A DNA stretch of 64,000 nt from Alteribacter aurantiacus DSM 18675 (GCF_000429705.1 NZ_KE386941.1:1660530-1724529), one strand, 5' to 3'. Shown: positions 34,625-43,788, counted from the first letter of the stretch. Notes: generated by a model from the sequence alone, not told the origin. Translations and numbers: made by a program.

Positions 34625-34850
34625 CCTTCCCATCAGCCAACTACTATGTATATGTAAATTTCCGCTACCCGCACCACATGCCCGTTCCCCCATGAGATCT
34701 AATCTTCACATTCCGACACAAAAAAAATCGCCCTGCAACAGAGCAAGCTTGTCCGCGTTTTTTTCAACTGGCAAGACCCTACGTTACACAGGGTCCAATC
34801 CCTCTTCTTCTCTTTTTTTCTATGTTCACCTATTCATTAACTTAATGGGC

Positions 34851-34875
34851 AAAAAGAAATCCGCGCATAGCGGAT
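34851..34875 (-). terminator. Terminator after the 34884-35483 gene
   Basis: ATCCGC and GCGGAT pair around a short loop, followed by a T-rich tract on the minus strand. Confidence 0.65.
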
Positions 34876-34883
34876 AAGGATCG

Positions 34884-35483
34884 CTAGTCGAGATCGTGGA
34901 GTTCTTTGCGTTGATCCGCAAGTTTCTTTAGTTTAAGTTTAATCTCCTCGCACGCTTCAACGTCGCCCGCTTCCATCGCATCATGTAATTCCATTAACGA
35001 GTAATCAATCTCTGCACCAAGGACGTAATCCATTACCTCAGGATCTACCTCACGTTTATGGCCTTGTCGTTTGCGAATCGTTCTGTATGAGCTCATCTCT
35101 TTCTCACCTCCACCAATTTTCATTACAGAAACAATTTTCCCGTTATCGAAACAACTCACATAAATCCAGCCATCGGTTTCTGTTTTGACGATTCCCCTGC
35201 CTTTACCTTCCGTAATCAGTTCCTCCAGGAGAATCGCGACTTCCTCGATATCTACCTGCAGCTCTTCCATGACAATTGCAGTGCCCTCGTTTTCCTGTTT
35301 CCTGATCGGAATCATCGCTTGTCCTTGGTCATTTTTTATTAGAAGTTCTACTGTCTCTTCTTCGTAACGCCATGTCAGGCGGAAATCAGCTTGAAGCAAT
35401 TTATGAATGAAGGTTTTAAGCATCGGTTTGGAGATTCGAACAAAAATATCTTGAAACTCGGCCTTGAACCGAAAGTCTTCCAT
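34884..35483 (-). CDS. Hypothetical protein, 199 aa
   Basis: A soluble acidic protein. The first 120 residues are mixed alpha/beta (MEDFRFKAEFQDIFVRISKP, AIVMEELQVDIEEVAILLEE, GWIYVSCFDNGKIVSVMKIG); the last 60 are helical (MDYVLGAEIDYSLMELHDAM, EACEEIKLKLKKL), like a UvrB/UVR-type helical hairpin. ATG 35483 has AAAGGAG 7 bases upstream; a GTG two codons before is less likely. Divergent from the gene pair with the SNF2 helicase. I do not recognise the family. Confidence 0.7.
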   Translation of the reverse strand: MEDFRFKAEFQDIFVRISKPMLKTFIHKLLQADFRLTWRYEEETVELLIKNDQGQAMIPIRKQENEGTAIVMEELQVDIEEVAILLEELITEGKGRGIVKTETDGWIYVSCFDNGKIVSVMKIGGGEKEMSSYRTIRKRQGHKREVDPEVMDYVLGAEIDYSLMELHDAMEAGDVEACEEIKLKLKKLADQRKELHDLD

Positions 35484-35635
35484 GACCACGCTCCTTTCGA
35501 TTTTCTTATTTTTATCCTATGTCGCTCCCCTGAAAAAAGAATGACTTTCACCGTCCAATTCCAATAAATTTTGTTTGTCCACCCAGCCCAAAATCGGTAA
35601 AATAGGTGCATAACCACAAAAAGGGGACAAAACCA

Positions 35636-36526
35636 TTGGCACGCTTGACCGAACGATTGCTCACTCACAACATCAACCTAAAAGATTGCATCCCCGTGGC
35701 AAAAGCCATTAGCTTACAAATGATAAAAAAAGATGAACCAGACCTTACTCATATGAAGAATCGACCACCCGGCACAACCTACCGCCTCTTCTTTCTCACA
35801 ATCACGCTGCTCGTCACACAAGACCTCGTGAATAAACGCTACCTCACCTTACGAAAACCGACCTTAAACCGCTTTTTGGAAAAAGGGATGAACGATCCCT
35901 TGTATCAAGAAACACAATCCGCCGAAGAGGTGGCTTTGACTGAGGAGCTTCTCGCGCACATCGGCCGCCATTTGCCCATTCTTCCCAAAGAAAACAGTCC
36001 CAAAAGGAAAGAAGAGGTCGACAAGTGGATCGACACGTGGAACACGGCTCCTCATGCCGAGAAATACAAGGCGTACTACCGCTCGCTTACGAACACTGAA
36101 TTTCAGTACCATGCCAGTAAAGAGGCACTGGAGACGCTCAGGGATCATCGCCTCCACCCCGGAACGAAACGGGTCTACTTTGAACTGCTCGCTTTTCACG
36201 AAAAGTGGGAGCAGGGCCTAAGAGATCTTTTAGCCGACGAAAAAGATCCATTAGTGTCCACGCCTGAACAGCGATCGTTTATAAAAGGAAGCCTTAGACA
36301 CCCCGTCTCCTTTTCGTTTTTGCACCAGTGGATTGAGAGGCTCATTGAAAAACGGACTCGACCTCATTACCAAGAAGCGATCCACTTTCTTTTGGTTTTA
36401 AAAGACGCATACAACGAGCAAGGAAACGAAGACCGTTTTAAGATATGGCTCAACGTTCTTCGGAAAAAATACACCAGCTATCACGCCTTCAGAAAGGAGC
36501 TCGACCGTTTTGAAGAAGAAATGTAA
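35636..36526 (+). CDS. Unknown protein coupled to the SNF2 helicase, 296 aa
   Basis: A basic, mostly helical soluble protein (LARLTERLLTHNINLKDCIP at the start; FHEKWEQGLRDLLADEKDPL, HYQEAIHFLLVLKDAYNEQG late). It has a single cysteine, so it is not the SWIM zinc-finger protein that often accompanies bacterial SNF2 helicases. The late part may be TPR-like (YFELLAFHEKWEQGL; LVLKDAYNEQGNEDRFKIWL). The TTG start at 35636 has AAGGGG 9 bases upstream; the GTG at 35606 has none. Its 3' end overlaps the helicase gene by 17 bases, so the two are translated together and probably work together. Confidence 0.7.
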   Translation: MARLTERLLTHNINLKDCIPVAKAISLQMIKKDEPDLTHMKNRPPGTTYRLFFLTITLLVTQDLVNKRYLTLRKPTLNRFLEKGMNDPLYQETQSAEEVALTEELLAHIGRHLPILPKENSPKRKEEVDKWIDTWNTAPHAEKYKAYYRSLTNTEFQYHASKEALETLRDHRLHPGTKRVYFELLAFHEKWEQGLRDLLADEKDPLVSTPEQRSFIKGSLRHPVSFSFLHQWIERLIEKRTRPHYQEAIHFLLVLKDAYNEQGNEDRFKIWLNVLRKKYTSYHAFRKELDRFEEEM

Positions 36527-39149
36527 CCTCGGTCTTTTACAAACCGACACCGAATCAGCATGGTTTATATGGCTCAATCACGTACAAAAAAGAGAAGACG
36601 TTCTTTTACTCAAGCAGCGCTTGTTTGAAACGGACGAGCCTTCTTTTTTCGGTACAGCTTTTTCCATTACCGAGACTTACAATGAGGAACATGAGGTGAT
36701 CACTGGGATTGTAGTGGACAAACACATGGTCCACTCTCTCGTTCCTCTGTTTCCTGAAGTGGAACACTGGACGAAACAAACGCCTATACCTTCTCGTTTC
36801 GGTCGCTGGACACTTCCTGAGGAGCCTAATGTCCCTCTTTTTATAACCAAAAAAGGAATCGAACCGTCATACCGAACGATGATCGACGGTCTCCTCATGC
36901 CCAGTCGCCCAGATTCTTTTTATCGCCTGTCAAACGATCACGATGAGCGAATCCGTAAGTGGGTACATGCCCTTTTTACTCCCGGGGAAGTGTATGAGCT
37001 ACCACTACACGTGTACCATTATTGTTTAAACGAGCTCGATTACAAAGGAGCCCCGACCTTTCATTTAAGTTTGACCATTCATGAACCGGATCTATTTTCG
37101 GACAGTTGGGGTGCTGAGCTTTTCGTTACACATCGAGAAGCCAAACGAACCGTTCCCTTAAGAGACGTAGTCAAAGGCGATCACCCGTTTACGCAAAACC
37201 CGGTACCGGTCGTTAAAGAGACGATTCAAACGTTATCTTCTGTCCCCGCTCTCTCGGAGTTAAGCTTATCGACCCCAAAAGTTGAATTGGAGGACGAAGA
37301 TGTCTATCAGTTTTTGCAATCTTATCAAGGGATGTGTGAAGAGGCCGGTGTCCGTGTGCTCGTCCCTCAAAGCTGGGAAAAGCCTGCTCAGTTGTCTGTT
37401 ACAGGGGAAGTGTCTCCTGCCCACATCGATGGTGGTGCTTCCGTTCGCTGGCTTTTTTCACACCACGAGACTTCTGTACCAGAGGACAAAATCAGGGAAT
37501 GGGTCGACGAACAACGGCATTTTATCTACTTTGATAACCGTTGGATGCATTGGGACCTTCAAAAAGCATCGGAGTACTTGCAAAGGATTGATGCGATTCG
37601 TTCGACCAACCGAGTGACATTGTTTCAAGCCATTCAACAAATGGCGTACATGCCAGATTACGACCAAACCATTTATGAGGAACCTCCTGAAGACACAATA
37701 AACTGGACGTTATCTGACTCTTGGTTTGAGCAGGTTACGGCACTTGCTGATGTCACCATTCGTCCTATGTGGCAACAGACACTCAAGTCGTACCAACAAG
37801 AAGGAACCAAGTGGCTGATTGCTATGCGCAAATTAGGGTTAGGGTGTTGTTTGGCCGATGATATGGGGCTTGGTAAAACCGTTCAAGCGATCGCATACAC
37901 CGACCAGATTGAACGCCCGTCACCGGTACTCATCGTTTGCCCTACTTCTCTGTTGGAAAACTGGCGCACAGAATATGAGCGGTTCGCGCCCGAGCTCGAT
38001 GTGATCGTTTATTATGGGTCAAAAAGGACACGAGAGTCGATCGATCTTGAGGGTGCTGATATTGTATTGACCACGTATGGTTTGTTGCTTCGTGACACTT
38101 CCGTGTTTCAAAGAAATACGTGGACAGCGGTATTACTGGACGAGGCCCAAATGATCAAAAACAGCCAAACGAAGCTTTGGAAAGAAGCCAAAACACTACC
38201 AACGGATCACCGAATTGCCATTACTGGAACTCCGGTTGAAAACCGCCTTTCTGAATTGTGGTCGTTGTTTGATTGGTTCGCTGAAGGTTATTTAGGGTCT
38301 TTACCAGACTTTTTAATTCGATTTTCGGCCGACCCTAAAGGTCGACTGAGCCAAACGATTGCCCCTTTTGTATTAAGACGTACAAAGGAGCAGCAACGGG
38401 CTGATTGGAAGCTGCCTGAGAAGACGGCTCGATCGGTCTCTGTCGAGTTAACCAAAGAACAACACCTTTTATATAAAGCGGTGGTTGAAGAAACGATGGA
38501 AAAGATGGAGTTTCTGGCTCCTCACGAACGAAAAGGCGTGTTCTTTAAAGGAATCACACGCTTGAAGCAGATATGTAACCACCCGGCTCACTTTCTTGAT
38601 GAACGGCATCCTCTTAAAGGTCGTTCTGGAAAATGGGAAGCCCTCATTTATACATTGGATGAGCTTCTAACAGAGAACAAGAGAACGGTTATTTTTACCC
38701 AATACAAAAAGATGGGGTATTTGATTCAAGAAGGGATTAGAGAGACCTTTGGTTTGGACGTTGAATTTTTGAACGGGTCAATGAAAATGAGAGATCGCTA
38801 TGACTTGGTCGGTCGATTCAATGAGGGACGCTCGGCACCTGTTCTCCTCGTTTCGATTCGAGCTGGTGGAACTGGTTTGAACATAACGGGAGCTACGGAG
38901 GTGGTTCACTATGATCGCTGGTGGAACCCGGCGGTTGATAATCAGGCTTCTGACCGTGTGCACCGGATCGGTCAAACGAAGCCCGTCACTATACATGCTC
39001 TCACTACAAAAGGGACCATTGAAGAGTCTATTGAAACTGCTTTAGCACAAAAACAAGAGCTGTACGCTTCTTTGTTTGGCGGTGAACGCCATCGACCGGT
39101 TTGGGAAATGAATCAGGATGAAGTGAAGAGCTTGTTTTATGGGGGGTAG
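36510..39149 (+). CDS. SNF2-family helicase/ATPase (YwqA-like)
   Basis: An 879-residue SWI2/SNF2-type ATPase. N-terminal half (1-420) is the bacterial SNF2-associated region; the motor starts at about 425. Motif I ADDMGLGKTVQAIA (about 449-460), motif II DEAQ (about 544-547), motif III ITGTPVENRLSELWSLFDW, then the C-terminal RecA-like lobe with VIFTQYKKMG, LLVSIRAGGTGLNIT and QASDRVHRIGQTKPV (arginine finger). It moves on double-stranded DNA using ATP. B. subtilis YwqA is similar. TTG start with AAAGGAG 9 bases upstream, inside the preceding gene. Role possibly transcription recycling or repair; not shown by the context. Confidence 0.9.
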   Translation: MKKKCNLGLLQTDTESAWFIWLNHVQKREDVLLLKQRLFETDEPSFFGTAFSITETYNEEHEVITGIVVDKHMVHSLVPLFPEVEHWTKQTPIPSRFGRWTLPEEPNVPLFITKKGIEPSYRTMIDGLLMPSRPDSFYRLSNDHDERIRKWVHALFTPGEVYELPLHVYHYCLNELDYKGAPTFHLSLTIHEPDLFSDSWGAELFVTHREAKRTVPLRDVVKGDHPFTQNPVPVVKETIQTLSSVPALSELSLSTPKVELEDEDVYQFLQSYQGMCEEAGVRVLVPQSWEKPAQLSVTGEVSPAHIDGGASVRWLFSHHETSVPEDKIREWVDEQRHFIYFDNRWMHWDLQKASEYLQRIDAIRSTNRVTLFQAIQQMAYMPDYDQTIYEEPPEDTINWTLSDSWFEQVTALADVTIRPMWQQTLKSYQQEGTKWLIAMRKLGLGCCLADDMGLGKTVQAIAYTDQIERPSPVLIVCPTSLLENWRTEYERFAPELDVIVYYGSKRTRESIDLEGADIVLTTYGLLLRDTSVFQRNTWTAVLLDEAQMIKNSQTKLWKEAKTLPTDHRIAITGTPVENRLSELWSLFDWFAEGYLGSLPDFLIRFSADPKGRLSQTIAPFVLRRTKEQQRADWKLPEKTARSVSVELTKEQHLLYKAVVEETMEKMEFLAPHERKGVFFKGITRLKQICNHPAHFLDERHPLKGRSGKWEALIYTLDELLTENKRTVIFTQYKKMGYLIQEGIRETFGLDVEFLNGSMKMRDRYDLVGRFNEGRSAPVLLVSIRAGGTGLNITGATEVVHYDRWWNPAVDNQASDRVHRIGQTKPVTIHALTTKGTIEESIETALAQKQELYASLFGGERHRPVWEMNQDEVKSLFYGG

Positions 39150-39186
39150 TGGCGGGTGAAGTGCGTCGGGAAGGGGGTAGTAGATG

Positions 39187-39221
39187 CTAACTCGACTAAA
39201 CGCAAAACTAACTCGACTAAG
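39187..39221. repeat. Phased short-word array D (ACTCGACTAA, 21 bp period)
   Basis: CTAACTCGACTAA occurs at 39187 and 39208, 21 bp apart. On the plus strand the unit AACTCGACTAAACGCAAAAC resembles the minus-strand unit of array A. It follows the SNF2 stop codon. Confidence 0.7.
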
Positions 39222-39261
39222 CACCCCCTTTCCACCTCCCGAAAACCGCTCATGTGTAAAC

Positions 39262-39302
39262 GAAGAAGAACCCATCTTAGCTGAGCTAAGATGGGTTCTT
39301 CT
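39262..39302. terminator. Bidirectional terminator between SNF2 and lipoprotein genes
   Basis: GAACCCATCTTAGCT and AGCTAAGATGGGTTC form a 15-bp stem with A-rich left and T-rich right flanks, between convergent genes. Confidence 0.88.
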
Positions 39303-39857
39303 CTAGTCGACCGCAACTTGTTTATTTACGGTAAACTTGCTTTTATCAATTTGTTCATTGTCGACAGAGAAGATATTGAGCATCGCTTCAACATCTAAGG
39401 TTTGACCACTAATGTCTTCGTCAGCAGTCCACGTTTCTTCAAGAACGAGAGACTCGCCCGGGGCAATCGTTTCAGATACGAGCGCCTGGGTGAACATCAT
39501 TCCTTCAGCGAAATGGTACAGAACCGTACCTGATTCGTCTTTTACTAAAATATCGAACTTTTGACCTGAGGCAAAGTCAATTTGTTTGTCGTGATCGGTA
39601 TCGTTATCAATGGTCATGGTAAAGTGAAACTGGCCGTCTGATTCTTCTACATCAAGGGTAAAGGTAAGATCATATTCGGTCACAGAATCGGTCCCTTCCG
39701 TCTCGTCTGACGATTCATCGTCTTTTGTTTGTTCTTCTTCGTCTGTATGGTCATCAGGTGTATCACCTGTGGTGTCATCGGCTGTGCCACATGCAACTAA
39801 TCCAAAAACTAGCATTGTGCTGGCAATTGTTTGAAGCCACTTTTTACTCTTTTTCAT
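39303..39857 (-). CDS. Lipoprotein with BsuPI proteinase-inhibitor-like domain
   Basis: A 184-residue lipoprotein: signal peptide and lipobox GLVAC (Cys23), a very acidic linker (about 24-62), then a beta-sandwich of the BsuPI type (FDILVKDESGTVLYHFAEGM, FTQALVSETIAPGES, EETWTADED). BsuPI is the intracellular serine-protease inhibitor of Bacillus; extracellular versions like this one may bind proteases or be structural. The acid-rich linker fits an exported protein in a saline or alkaline habitat. Single gene. Confidence 0.8.
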   Translation of the reverse strand: MKKSKKWLQTIASTMLVFGLVACGTADDTTGDTPDDHTDEEEQTKDDESSDETEGTDSVTEYDLTFTLDVEESDGQFHFTMTIDNDTDHDKQIDFASGQKFDILVKDESGTVLYHFAEGMMFTQALVSETIAPGESLVLEETWTADEDISGQTLDVEAMLNIFSVDNEQIDKSKFTVNKQVAVD

Positions 39858-39928
39858 GTAAGAAAGCCCCCTTCATATGACTGAACTACATCATTAGTCG
39901 ACGTGTTTGTAAAAAGGTTACACTTTCT

Positions 39929-40777
39929 TCAATCTCTTCGGAAGAGGCCAAAGATACCCGTCGTTTGCACGATGTTTGTAAATGCAGTAGGGTCCACTTC
40001 GTCAATGATTTGCCTTAAATGGTAAAGCTCATAACGAGTAATCACGATCATAAGGATTTCTTTGTCCTCTTTCGTATAACCACCTTTAGCCGGAATTCGA
40101 GTGACCCCACGGACGATGCGCTCATGAAACACCTTTTGCAGTTCATCTGGTCGCTTGGTGACAATCATTGCGGTCAGCTTCACATGACGAGTGTGGATTG
40201 TATCAATGATTCGCGATGTGACATAAAGGGTCAAGAGTGTGTAAAGGGCTTTTTCCATTCCGAACATGAGCCCGGAAGTAATAACAATGATCGCGTTCAT
40301 GAAGAAGAAATAGACACCAAGAGAGCGGTCACTGTGCTTCGCCATGATGAGTGCGATAATGTCAACACCACCGGATGAAGCGCCGTACTTCAAGACCAGT
40401 CCTCCCCCAATTCCGCCTAGCACTCCTCCAAAAACAGAGTTTAAGATAATGTCATCGGATATGGTTGTGACCGGGATCACTTCAAGAAAGAACGTCGTTG
40501 CGGCAACGTTAATAAAGCTGTATAGTGTAAAGCTTTTCCCGACCTTTTTCCACCCTAAAATAGCGACTGGAATATTGAGTAATAAGAGCATAATACCTGG
40601 TGACACAAAAGCAAGGGGAATCAACTCAGATATAATCTGAGCCAAACCTGTAAAACCACTGGCAAAGACACTTGCTGGAATGAGGAAGAAATTTAAAGCA
40701 ACGGCCAACACCACTGCAGCTGCAATCGTAATAATGAGCTTTTTTGCTTCCTCGACGGGATTAATATGTGCGAGCAT
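39929..40777 (-). CDS. YitT-family membrane protein
   Basis: A 282-residue protein with five or six membrane helices (DUF161 repeats: NFFLIPASVFASGFTGLAQI, LKYGASSGGVDIIALIMAKH) and a C-terminal cytoplasmic DUF2179 domain (about 205-275; ILMIVITRYELYHLRQIIDE). The G-A-S-S-G-G-x-D-I motif is diagnostic. The family is assumed to transport a small ligand sensed by the DUF2179 domain; ligand unknown. Single gene on the minus strand. Confidence 0.88.
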   Translation of the reverse strand: MLAHINPVEEAKKLIITIAAAVVLAVALNFFLIPASVFASGFTGLAQIISELIPLAFVSPGIMLLLLNIPVAILGWKKVGKSFTLYSFINVAATTFFLEVIPVTTISDDIILNSVFGGVLGGIGGGLVLKYGASSGGVDIIALIMAKHSDRSLGVYFFFMNAIIVITSGLMFGMEKALYTLLTLYVTSRIIDTIHTRHVKLTAMIVTKRPDELQKVFHERIVRGVTRIPAKGGYTKEDKEILMIVITRYELYHLRQIIDEVDPTAFTNIVQTTGIFGLFRRD

Positions 40778-40917
40778 GGTGAAACTCCTCTCCTATGTTT
40801 AGGGGCAATCATATATGTAAGACATGCGATTGGGACAGCGCTTAACCTTTATTTAAGCCGCTCCGATTTCAAAGAGTTATTATACGTTGTTTTCGTTAGT
40901 TTGTCTTGAAATCACAT

Positions 40918-40948
40918 GAAAAAACCACCATGGACCCATGATGGCTTT
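40918..40948 (-). terminator. Terminator after the 40994-41266 gene
   Basis: CCATCAT and ATGGTGG pair around GGGTCC, followed by six T on the minus strand. Confidence 0.8.
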
Positions 40949-40993
40949 TTCTTTACAGCTAAACGCTTAGGAATAAGCGCTCAGATGAGTGAG

Positions 40994-41266
40994 TTAATTG
41001 TTCATGTTTTCGTTGTAATAATTGACGGAGTACATCGCGCCTTCGTCTACCATGGAGTTATCGTCTACATCATGAGGATCAGAGTGACCGACTTTTTCAT
41101 TTAAATACGGGTTATGGTCTTCTTTTGTTTCATTCTTCACCTTAGCTTTTATGCGGTTAAAAGAATGTGCCAACTTTTGACGGTTTTCTTCTTTTCCAAA
41201 ATAAAATGATCCTGCTGCTACTGCAGTTGCAACGATTGTCGATGTAATGATTTTGTTTGAAGCCAT
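40994..41266 (-). CDS. Small protein with one N-terminal membrane segment, 90 aa
   Basis: N-terminal hydrophobic segment (IITSTIVATAVAAGSFYFG, residues 6-24), then a basic amphipathic stretch (EENRQKLAHSFNRIKAKVKN) and a hydrophilic acidic end. The layout is like small YtxH-type general stress proteins of Bacillus, but the match is only in shape. GGGGTGGGG-like purine tract before the ATG. Own terminator downstream. Function unknown. Confidence 0.65.
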   Translation of the reverse strand: MASNKIITSTIVATAVAAGSFYFGKEENRQKLAHSFNRIKAKVKNETKEDHNPYLNEKVGHSDPHDVDDNSMVDEGAMYSVNYYNENMNN

Positions 41267-41373
41267 TGTTCCCCACCCCTACTTTTTTTGTTTGGATATG
41301 ATTACTTTACCCCTTATCTCTTTCGCTAAACATCACATATCTTCCTTCTAAAATAACCATATTATGAACAGGT

Positions 41374-41416
41374 GAGAAGGCACTGAAAAAGGTGGTTTTC
41401 CATTTTCAGTGGTCTC
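41374..41416. repeat. GGCACTGA hairpin, copy 3
   Basis: GAGAAGGCACTGAAAA pairs with TTTTCAGTGGTCTC. It ends 20 bases before the ATG of the 46-aa gene, so it would lie in that gene's leader or promoter. Confidence 0.75.
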
Positions 41417-41436
41417 TGGTGAAAGGAGGGAACACA

Positions 41437-41577
41437 ATGGCATATAATCCAAATCGGGATCCGAATAAAAAGGCTCGCGACAACCAAGCTAAACAAGAAA
41501 AAAAGAACCTTGAAGAGCAAGCAAACCGTCAAAACACGGATAGACATAGTTATTCTAAAAAGTCAGATCATCTTTAA
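41437..41577 (+). CDS. Small hydrophilic protein, 46 aa (possibly DUF3941)
   Basis: MAYNPNRDPNKKARDNQAKQ, a charged middle, and the end SYSKKSDHL. The K-x-A-R-D-N-x-A-K start and the YSKK[ST]DHL tail resemble the DUF3941 small proteins of Bacillaceae as I remember them; tentative. A strong AAAGGAGGG stands 6-7 bases upstream of the ATG. The frame is open further upstream but that part lies in the GGCACTGA hairpin. Function unknown. Confidence 0.7.
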   Translation: MAYNPNRDPNKKARDNQAKQEKKNLEEQANRQNTDRHSYSKKSDHL

Positions 41578-41652
41578 ATGAAGAACCTTCACACCATTTC
41601 AGGTAAAGCCGCCCTAGTGGCTTCACCCTACTCTCACGTCACATTTCAACAC

Positions 41653-41687
41653 AAAAAAGGAGGCCTTTTCTTTCTAAGGCCTCCTTA
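41653..41687 (-). terminator. Terminator after the lmo0937-like gene
   Basis: AAGGAGGCCTT and AAGGCCTCCTT pair perfectly; six T follow on the minus strand. It may also stop the 46-aa gene from the other side. Confidence 0.85.
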
Positions 41688-41722
41688 CTTTATGTGATCT
41701 CCGAAACGTTCACCAAGCTTAG

Positions 41723-41869
41723 CTAAGCTGCACGTCTACCGGAAATTAAATTAATGACTGCTACAATTAAAGCAACAACCAATAATAGGTGAATCAAACC
41801 GCCACCAACTTCAAAGCTGAATCCAAGTAACCACATTAAAATGATAATACCAACAATTGTCCAAAGCAT
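41723..41869 (-). CDS. lmo0937-type small membrane protein, 48 aa
   Basis: Read directly: MLWTIVGIIILMWLLGFSFE, then VGGGLIHLLLVVALIVAVIN and LISGRRAA. Two membrane helices separated by E-V-G-G-G, ending in a basic tail. This fits the lmo0937 family of small, often stress-induced Firmicute membrane proteins. GGAGG stands 7-8 bases before the ATG. It is flanked by a strong terminator. The gap 41870-42103 shows no gene. Confidence 0.85.
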   Translation of the reverse strand: MLWTIVGIIILMWLLGFSFEVGGGLIHLLLVVALIVAVINLISGRRAA

Positions 41870-42103
41870 GTTTTGTACCTCCTGTTTTTTTGTTTTGGTT
41901 TAGTGTAACTGTGTTCGTAACTGTGAATGTTCTTGCTGCATTATAAGGAATGATAGGAAAATGCCTGATTGATGTATTGGCCGATCCTCCTTTCAACTCT
42001 CTTATGTGCTGCTTGTTGATTAAGTACCCTTGAAAAAATCAGGTTAAACATGACCCCTAAAAAAAATGTCGCAAACGGGTTATTCGTACTATTCCCATTC
42101 AAA

Positions 42104-42143
42104 CAAAAAAAATGACCTTCTACCTAAAAAGGTAAAAGGTCAC
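42104..42143 (-). terminator. Terminator after the rhodanese gene
   Basis: TGACCTTTTACC and GGTAGAAGGTCA pair, followed by eight T on the minus strand. Confidence 0.85.
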
Positions 42144-42148
42144 GTGCA

Positions 42149-42523
42149 TTATTTCAGATTTTTTAGTTCTTCCACGTTTTCAATGCGCTTCTCCATGCCT
42201 GTGTTCACTTCCGTATCCCACTCAAGCATGCCACCTTTGTAGTTCGTCACGCGGTCGTATCCTTTATCTTTTAGGAAGAGAGCGACATTTTGTGAGCGAT
42301 TGCCGCTTCGGCAAATAAAGATGTACTCCTTCTCCTTATCAAACCCTTCAACCATCTCAGGAACAGCGTTCATAGGTAAGAGTGGTACACCAGGAATGTG
42401 ACCGGCGTCATACTCTTCCGGTTCGCGAATGTCGATCACTACCGTGTCTTCAGGTTTGTTTCCCAACAGCTCTTTCAATTCATTTACGTCTACTTGTTTA
42501 ATGCCATCTACTTCTTTTGTCAC
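42149..42523 (-). CDS. Rhodanese-like sulfurtransferase
   Basis: A 124-residue single-domain rhodanese: VVIDIREPEEYDAGHIPGV (substrate-entry strand and H-I-P-G motif) and the active-site loop IFICRSGNRS with Cys71 followed by a six-residue loop. It carries persulfide sulfur from thiosulfate or cysteine desulfurases to acceptors. GTG start at 42523 with GAGGTG 6 bases upstream. Cytoplasmic, single gene. Confidence 0.9.
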   Translation of the reverse strand: MTKEVDGIKQVDVNELKELLGNKPEDTVVIDIREPEEYDAGHIPGVPLLPMNAVPEMVEGFDKEKEYIFICRSGNRSQNVALFLKDKGYDRVTNYKGGMLEWDTEVNTGMEKRIENVEELKNLK

Positions 42524-42590
42524 TTTAATCACCTCGTTGGTTTACTATATACATTTCCCAGTATATAAAAGGTCGTCGTAAAAACTCAAA

Positions 42591-43724
42591 CTAAGTATCC
42601 AAATCGTCATCTTTATCATTTTTCTCATGGTCTTGCTTACGTTTTAGCATGTACAGACGATACGCGTGTGAAACGACTACCTTTGAAACTGCGTATGTTG
42701 GAACGGCAAGGAGTAGACCGAAAAGCCCAGCGAACTGCCCTGCTACAAGCAATAACAAGATGATCGTTAGTGGATGAACCGCCAGCTTTTTCCCCATAAC
42801 TTGAGGAGAGATTACATTACTTTCAATTTGTTGCACCACAACGATCGCGATCAATACTTTTACAACCATCCATGGCGAATCAATGATCGCTACGATTACC
42901 GCTGGAATGGTACCAATCCATGGTCCGATAAACGGGATCACGTTCGTTACCATCGCCACTAAAGCTAGGATCAGCGAGTATTCAATGCCAATGATCAAGA
43001 ACGAAATGTACATCAATACACCGACACAGAAACTTACAATGATTTGCCCTTGAATGTATGAACTTAACGCCGTGTCCAGATCGTTTAAAATACGATGGCC
43101 TTCTCCGCGTTGTTTTTTTGGCAAATATTTAAGAACTTGATCAGGAAGTTTTTCCCCGTCTTTTAGCATGTAGAAAAGAATGAACGGGATAATGATCGCT
43201 AAAATTAGAATGCTCGTCACGACGCCGATGACACTGGCAATGTTTCTTGTAACAATCTCAAACGCATTGGACAAGTATTCCGTGAAGTTTTCTGTAATTT
43301 CTTCAATCGAGAAGTTGTCTGTCTCTTGGAACTGATTGATCCATTCGTTATTTTGCAGTTCAATTAACAGGTTCCGCATTTCGTTAAATAACCCTGGTGC
43401 ATTGTCGACCAAGTTGTTCCACTGCTCTTGAAGGGTTGGTCCTACAAGGAACACAAAACCAGTCATCAGACCAATCGCCCCTAAATAAATCAGCAGGATC
43501 GATAAAGGCTTAGGAACCTTTTGCCTATGTAATAAACCTACGATCGGTCGCAGTAAATAAAACAAGACCCCTGCAATCAAGAAAGGGATGAACAACGTTC
43601 CGAACAACACTTGAATGGGAGTGAAAATGAAAGGTACCTTTGTAGCTAAATAGATAATGAGTAAGACAAACGTAAGTCCGTATAAAAATCTAAAAAACTT
43701 GGACTGGGGCAACTTTTTCACCAA
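42591..43724 (-). CDS. AI-2E family transporter
   Basis: A 377-residue membrane protein of the AI-2E (PerM/TqsA/YrrI) family with about eight helices: a first pair (10-60), a long extracytoplasmic region (about 95-145), and the C-terminal block with GIEYSLILALVAMVTNVIPF, IGPWIGTIPAVIVAI and ESNVISPQVMGKKLAVHPLT, the family hallmark. Members export signal molecules or act as sodium/proton antiporters in halophilic Bacillaceae; the substrate here is open. Start uncertain (TTG 43724 or GTG 43721; AAAGG close by). Confidence 0.85.
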   Translation of the reverse strand: MVKKLPQSKFFRFLYGLTFVLLIIYLATKVPFIFTPIQVLFGTLFIPFLIAGVLFYLLRPIVGLLHRQKVPKPLSILLIYLGAIGLMTGFVFLVGPTLQEQWNNLVDNAPGLFNEMRNLLIELQNNEWINQFQETDNFSIEEITENFTEYLSNAFEIVTRNIASVIGVVTSILILAIIIPFILFYMLKDGEKLPDQVLKYLPKKQRGEGHRILNDLDTALSSYIQGQIIVSFCVGVLMYISFLIIGIEYSLILALVAMVTNVIPFIGPWIGTIPAVIVAIIDSPWMVVKVLIAIVVVQQIESNVISPQVMGKKLAVHPLTIILLLLVAGQFAGLFGLLLAVPTYAVSKVVVSHAYRLYMLKRKQDHEKNDKDDDLDT

Positions 43725-43788
43725 CCTTTATGATAGTAGTGTGATTATAGCATAATTTCCCTTAATTTTATGTATAAAACCCTTGTAC

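Noticed and set aside
34254..34877. 207-codon plus-strand frame
   Set aside because: No ribosome binding site, composition unlike neighbours (many Ser, Pro, Leu), and it owes its middle to the 21-bp array. Treated as non-coding.
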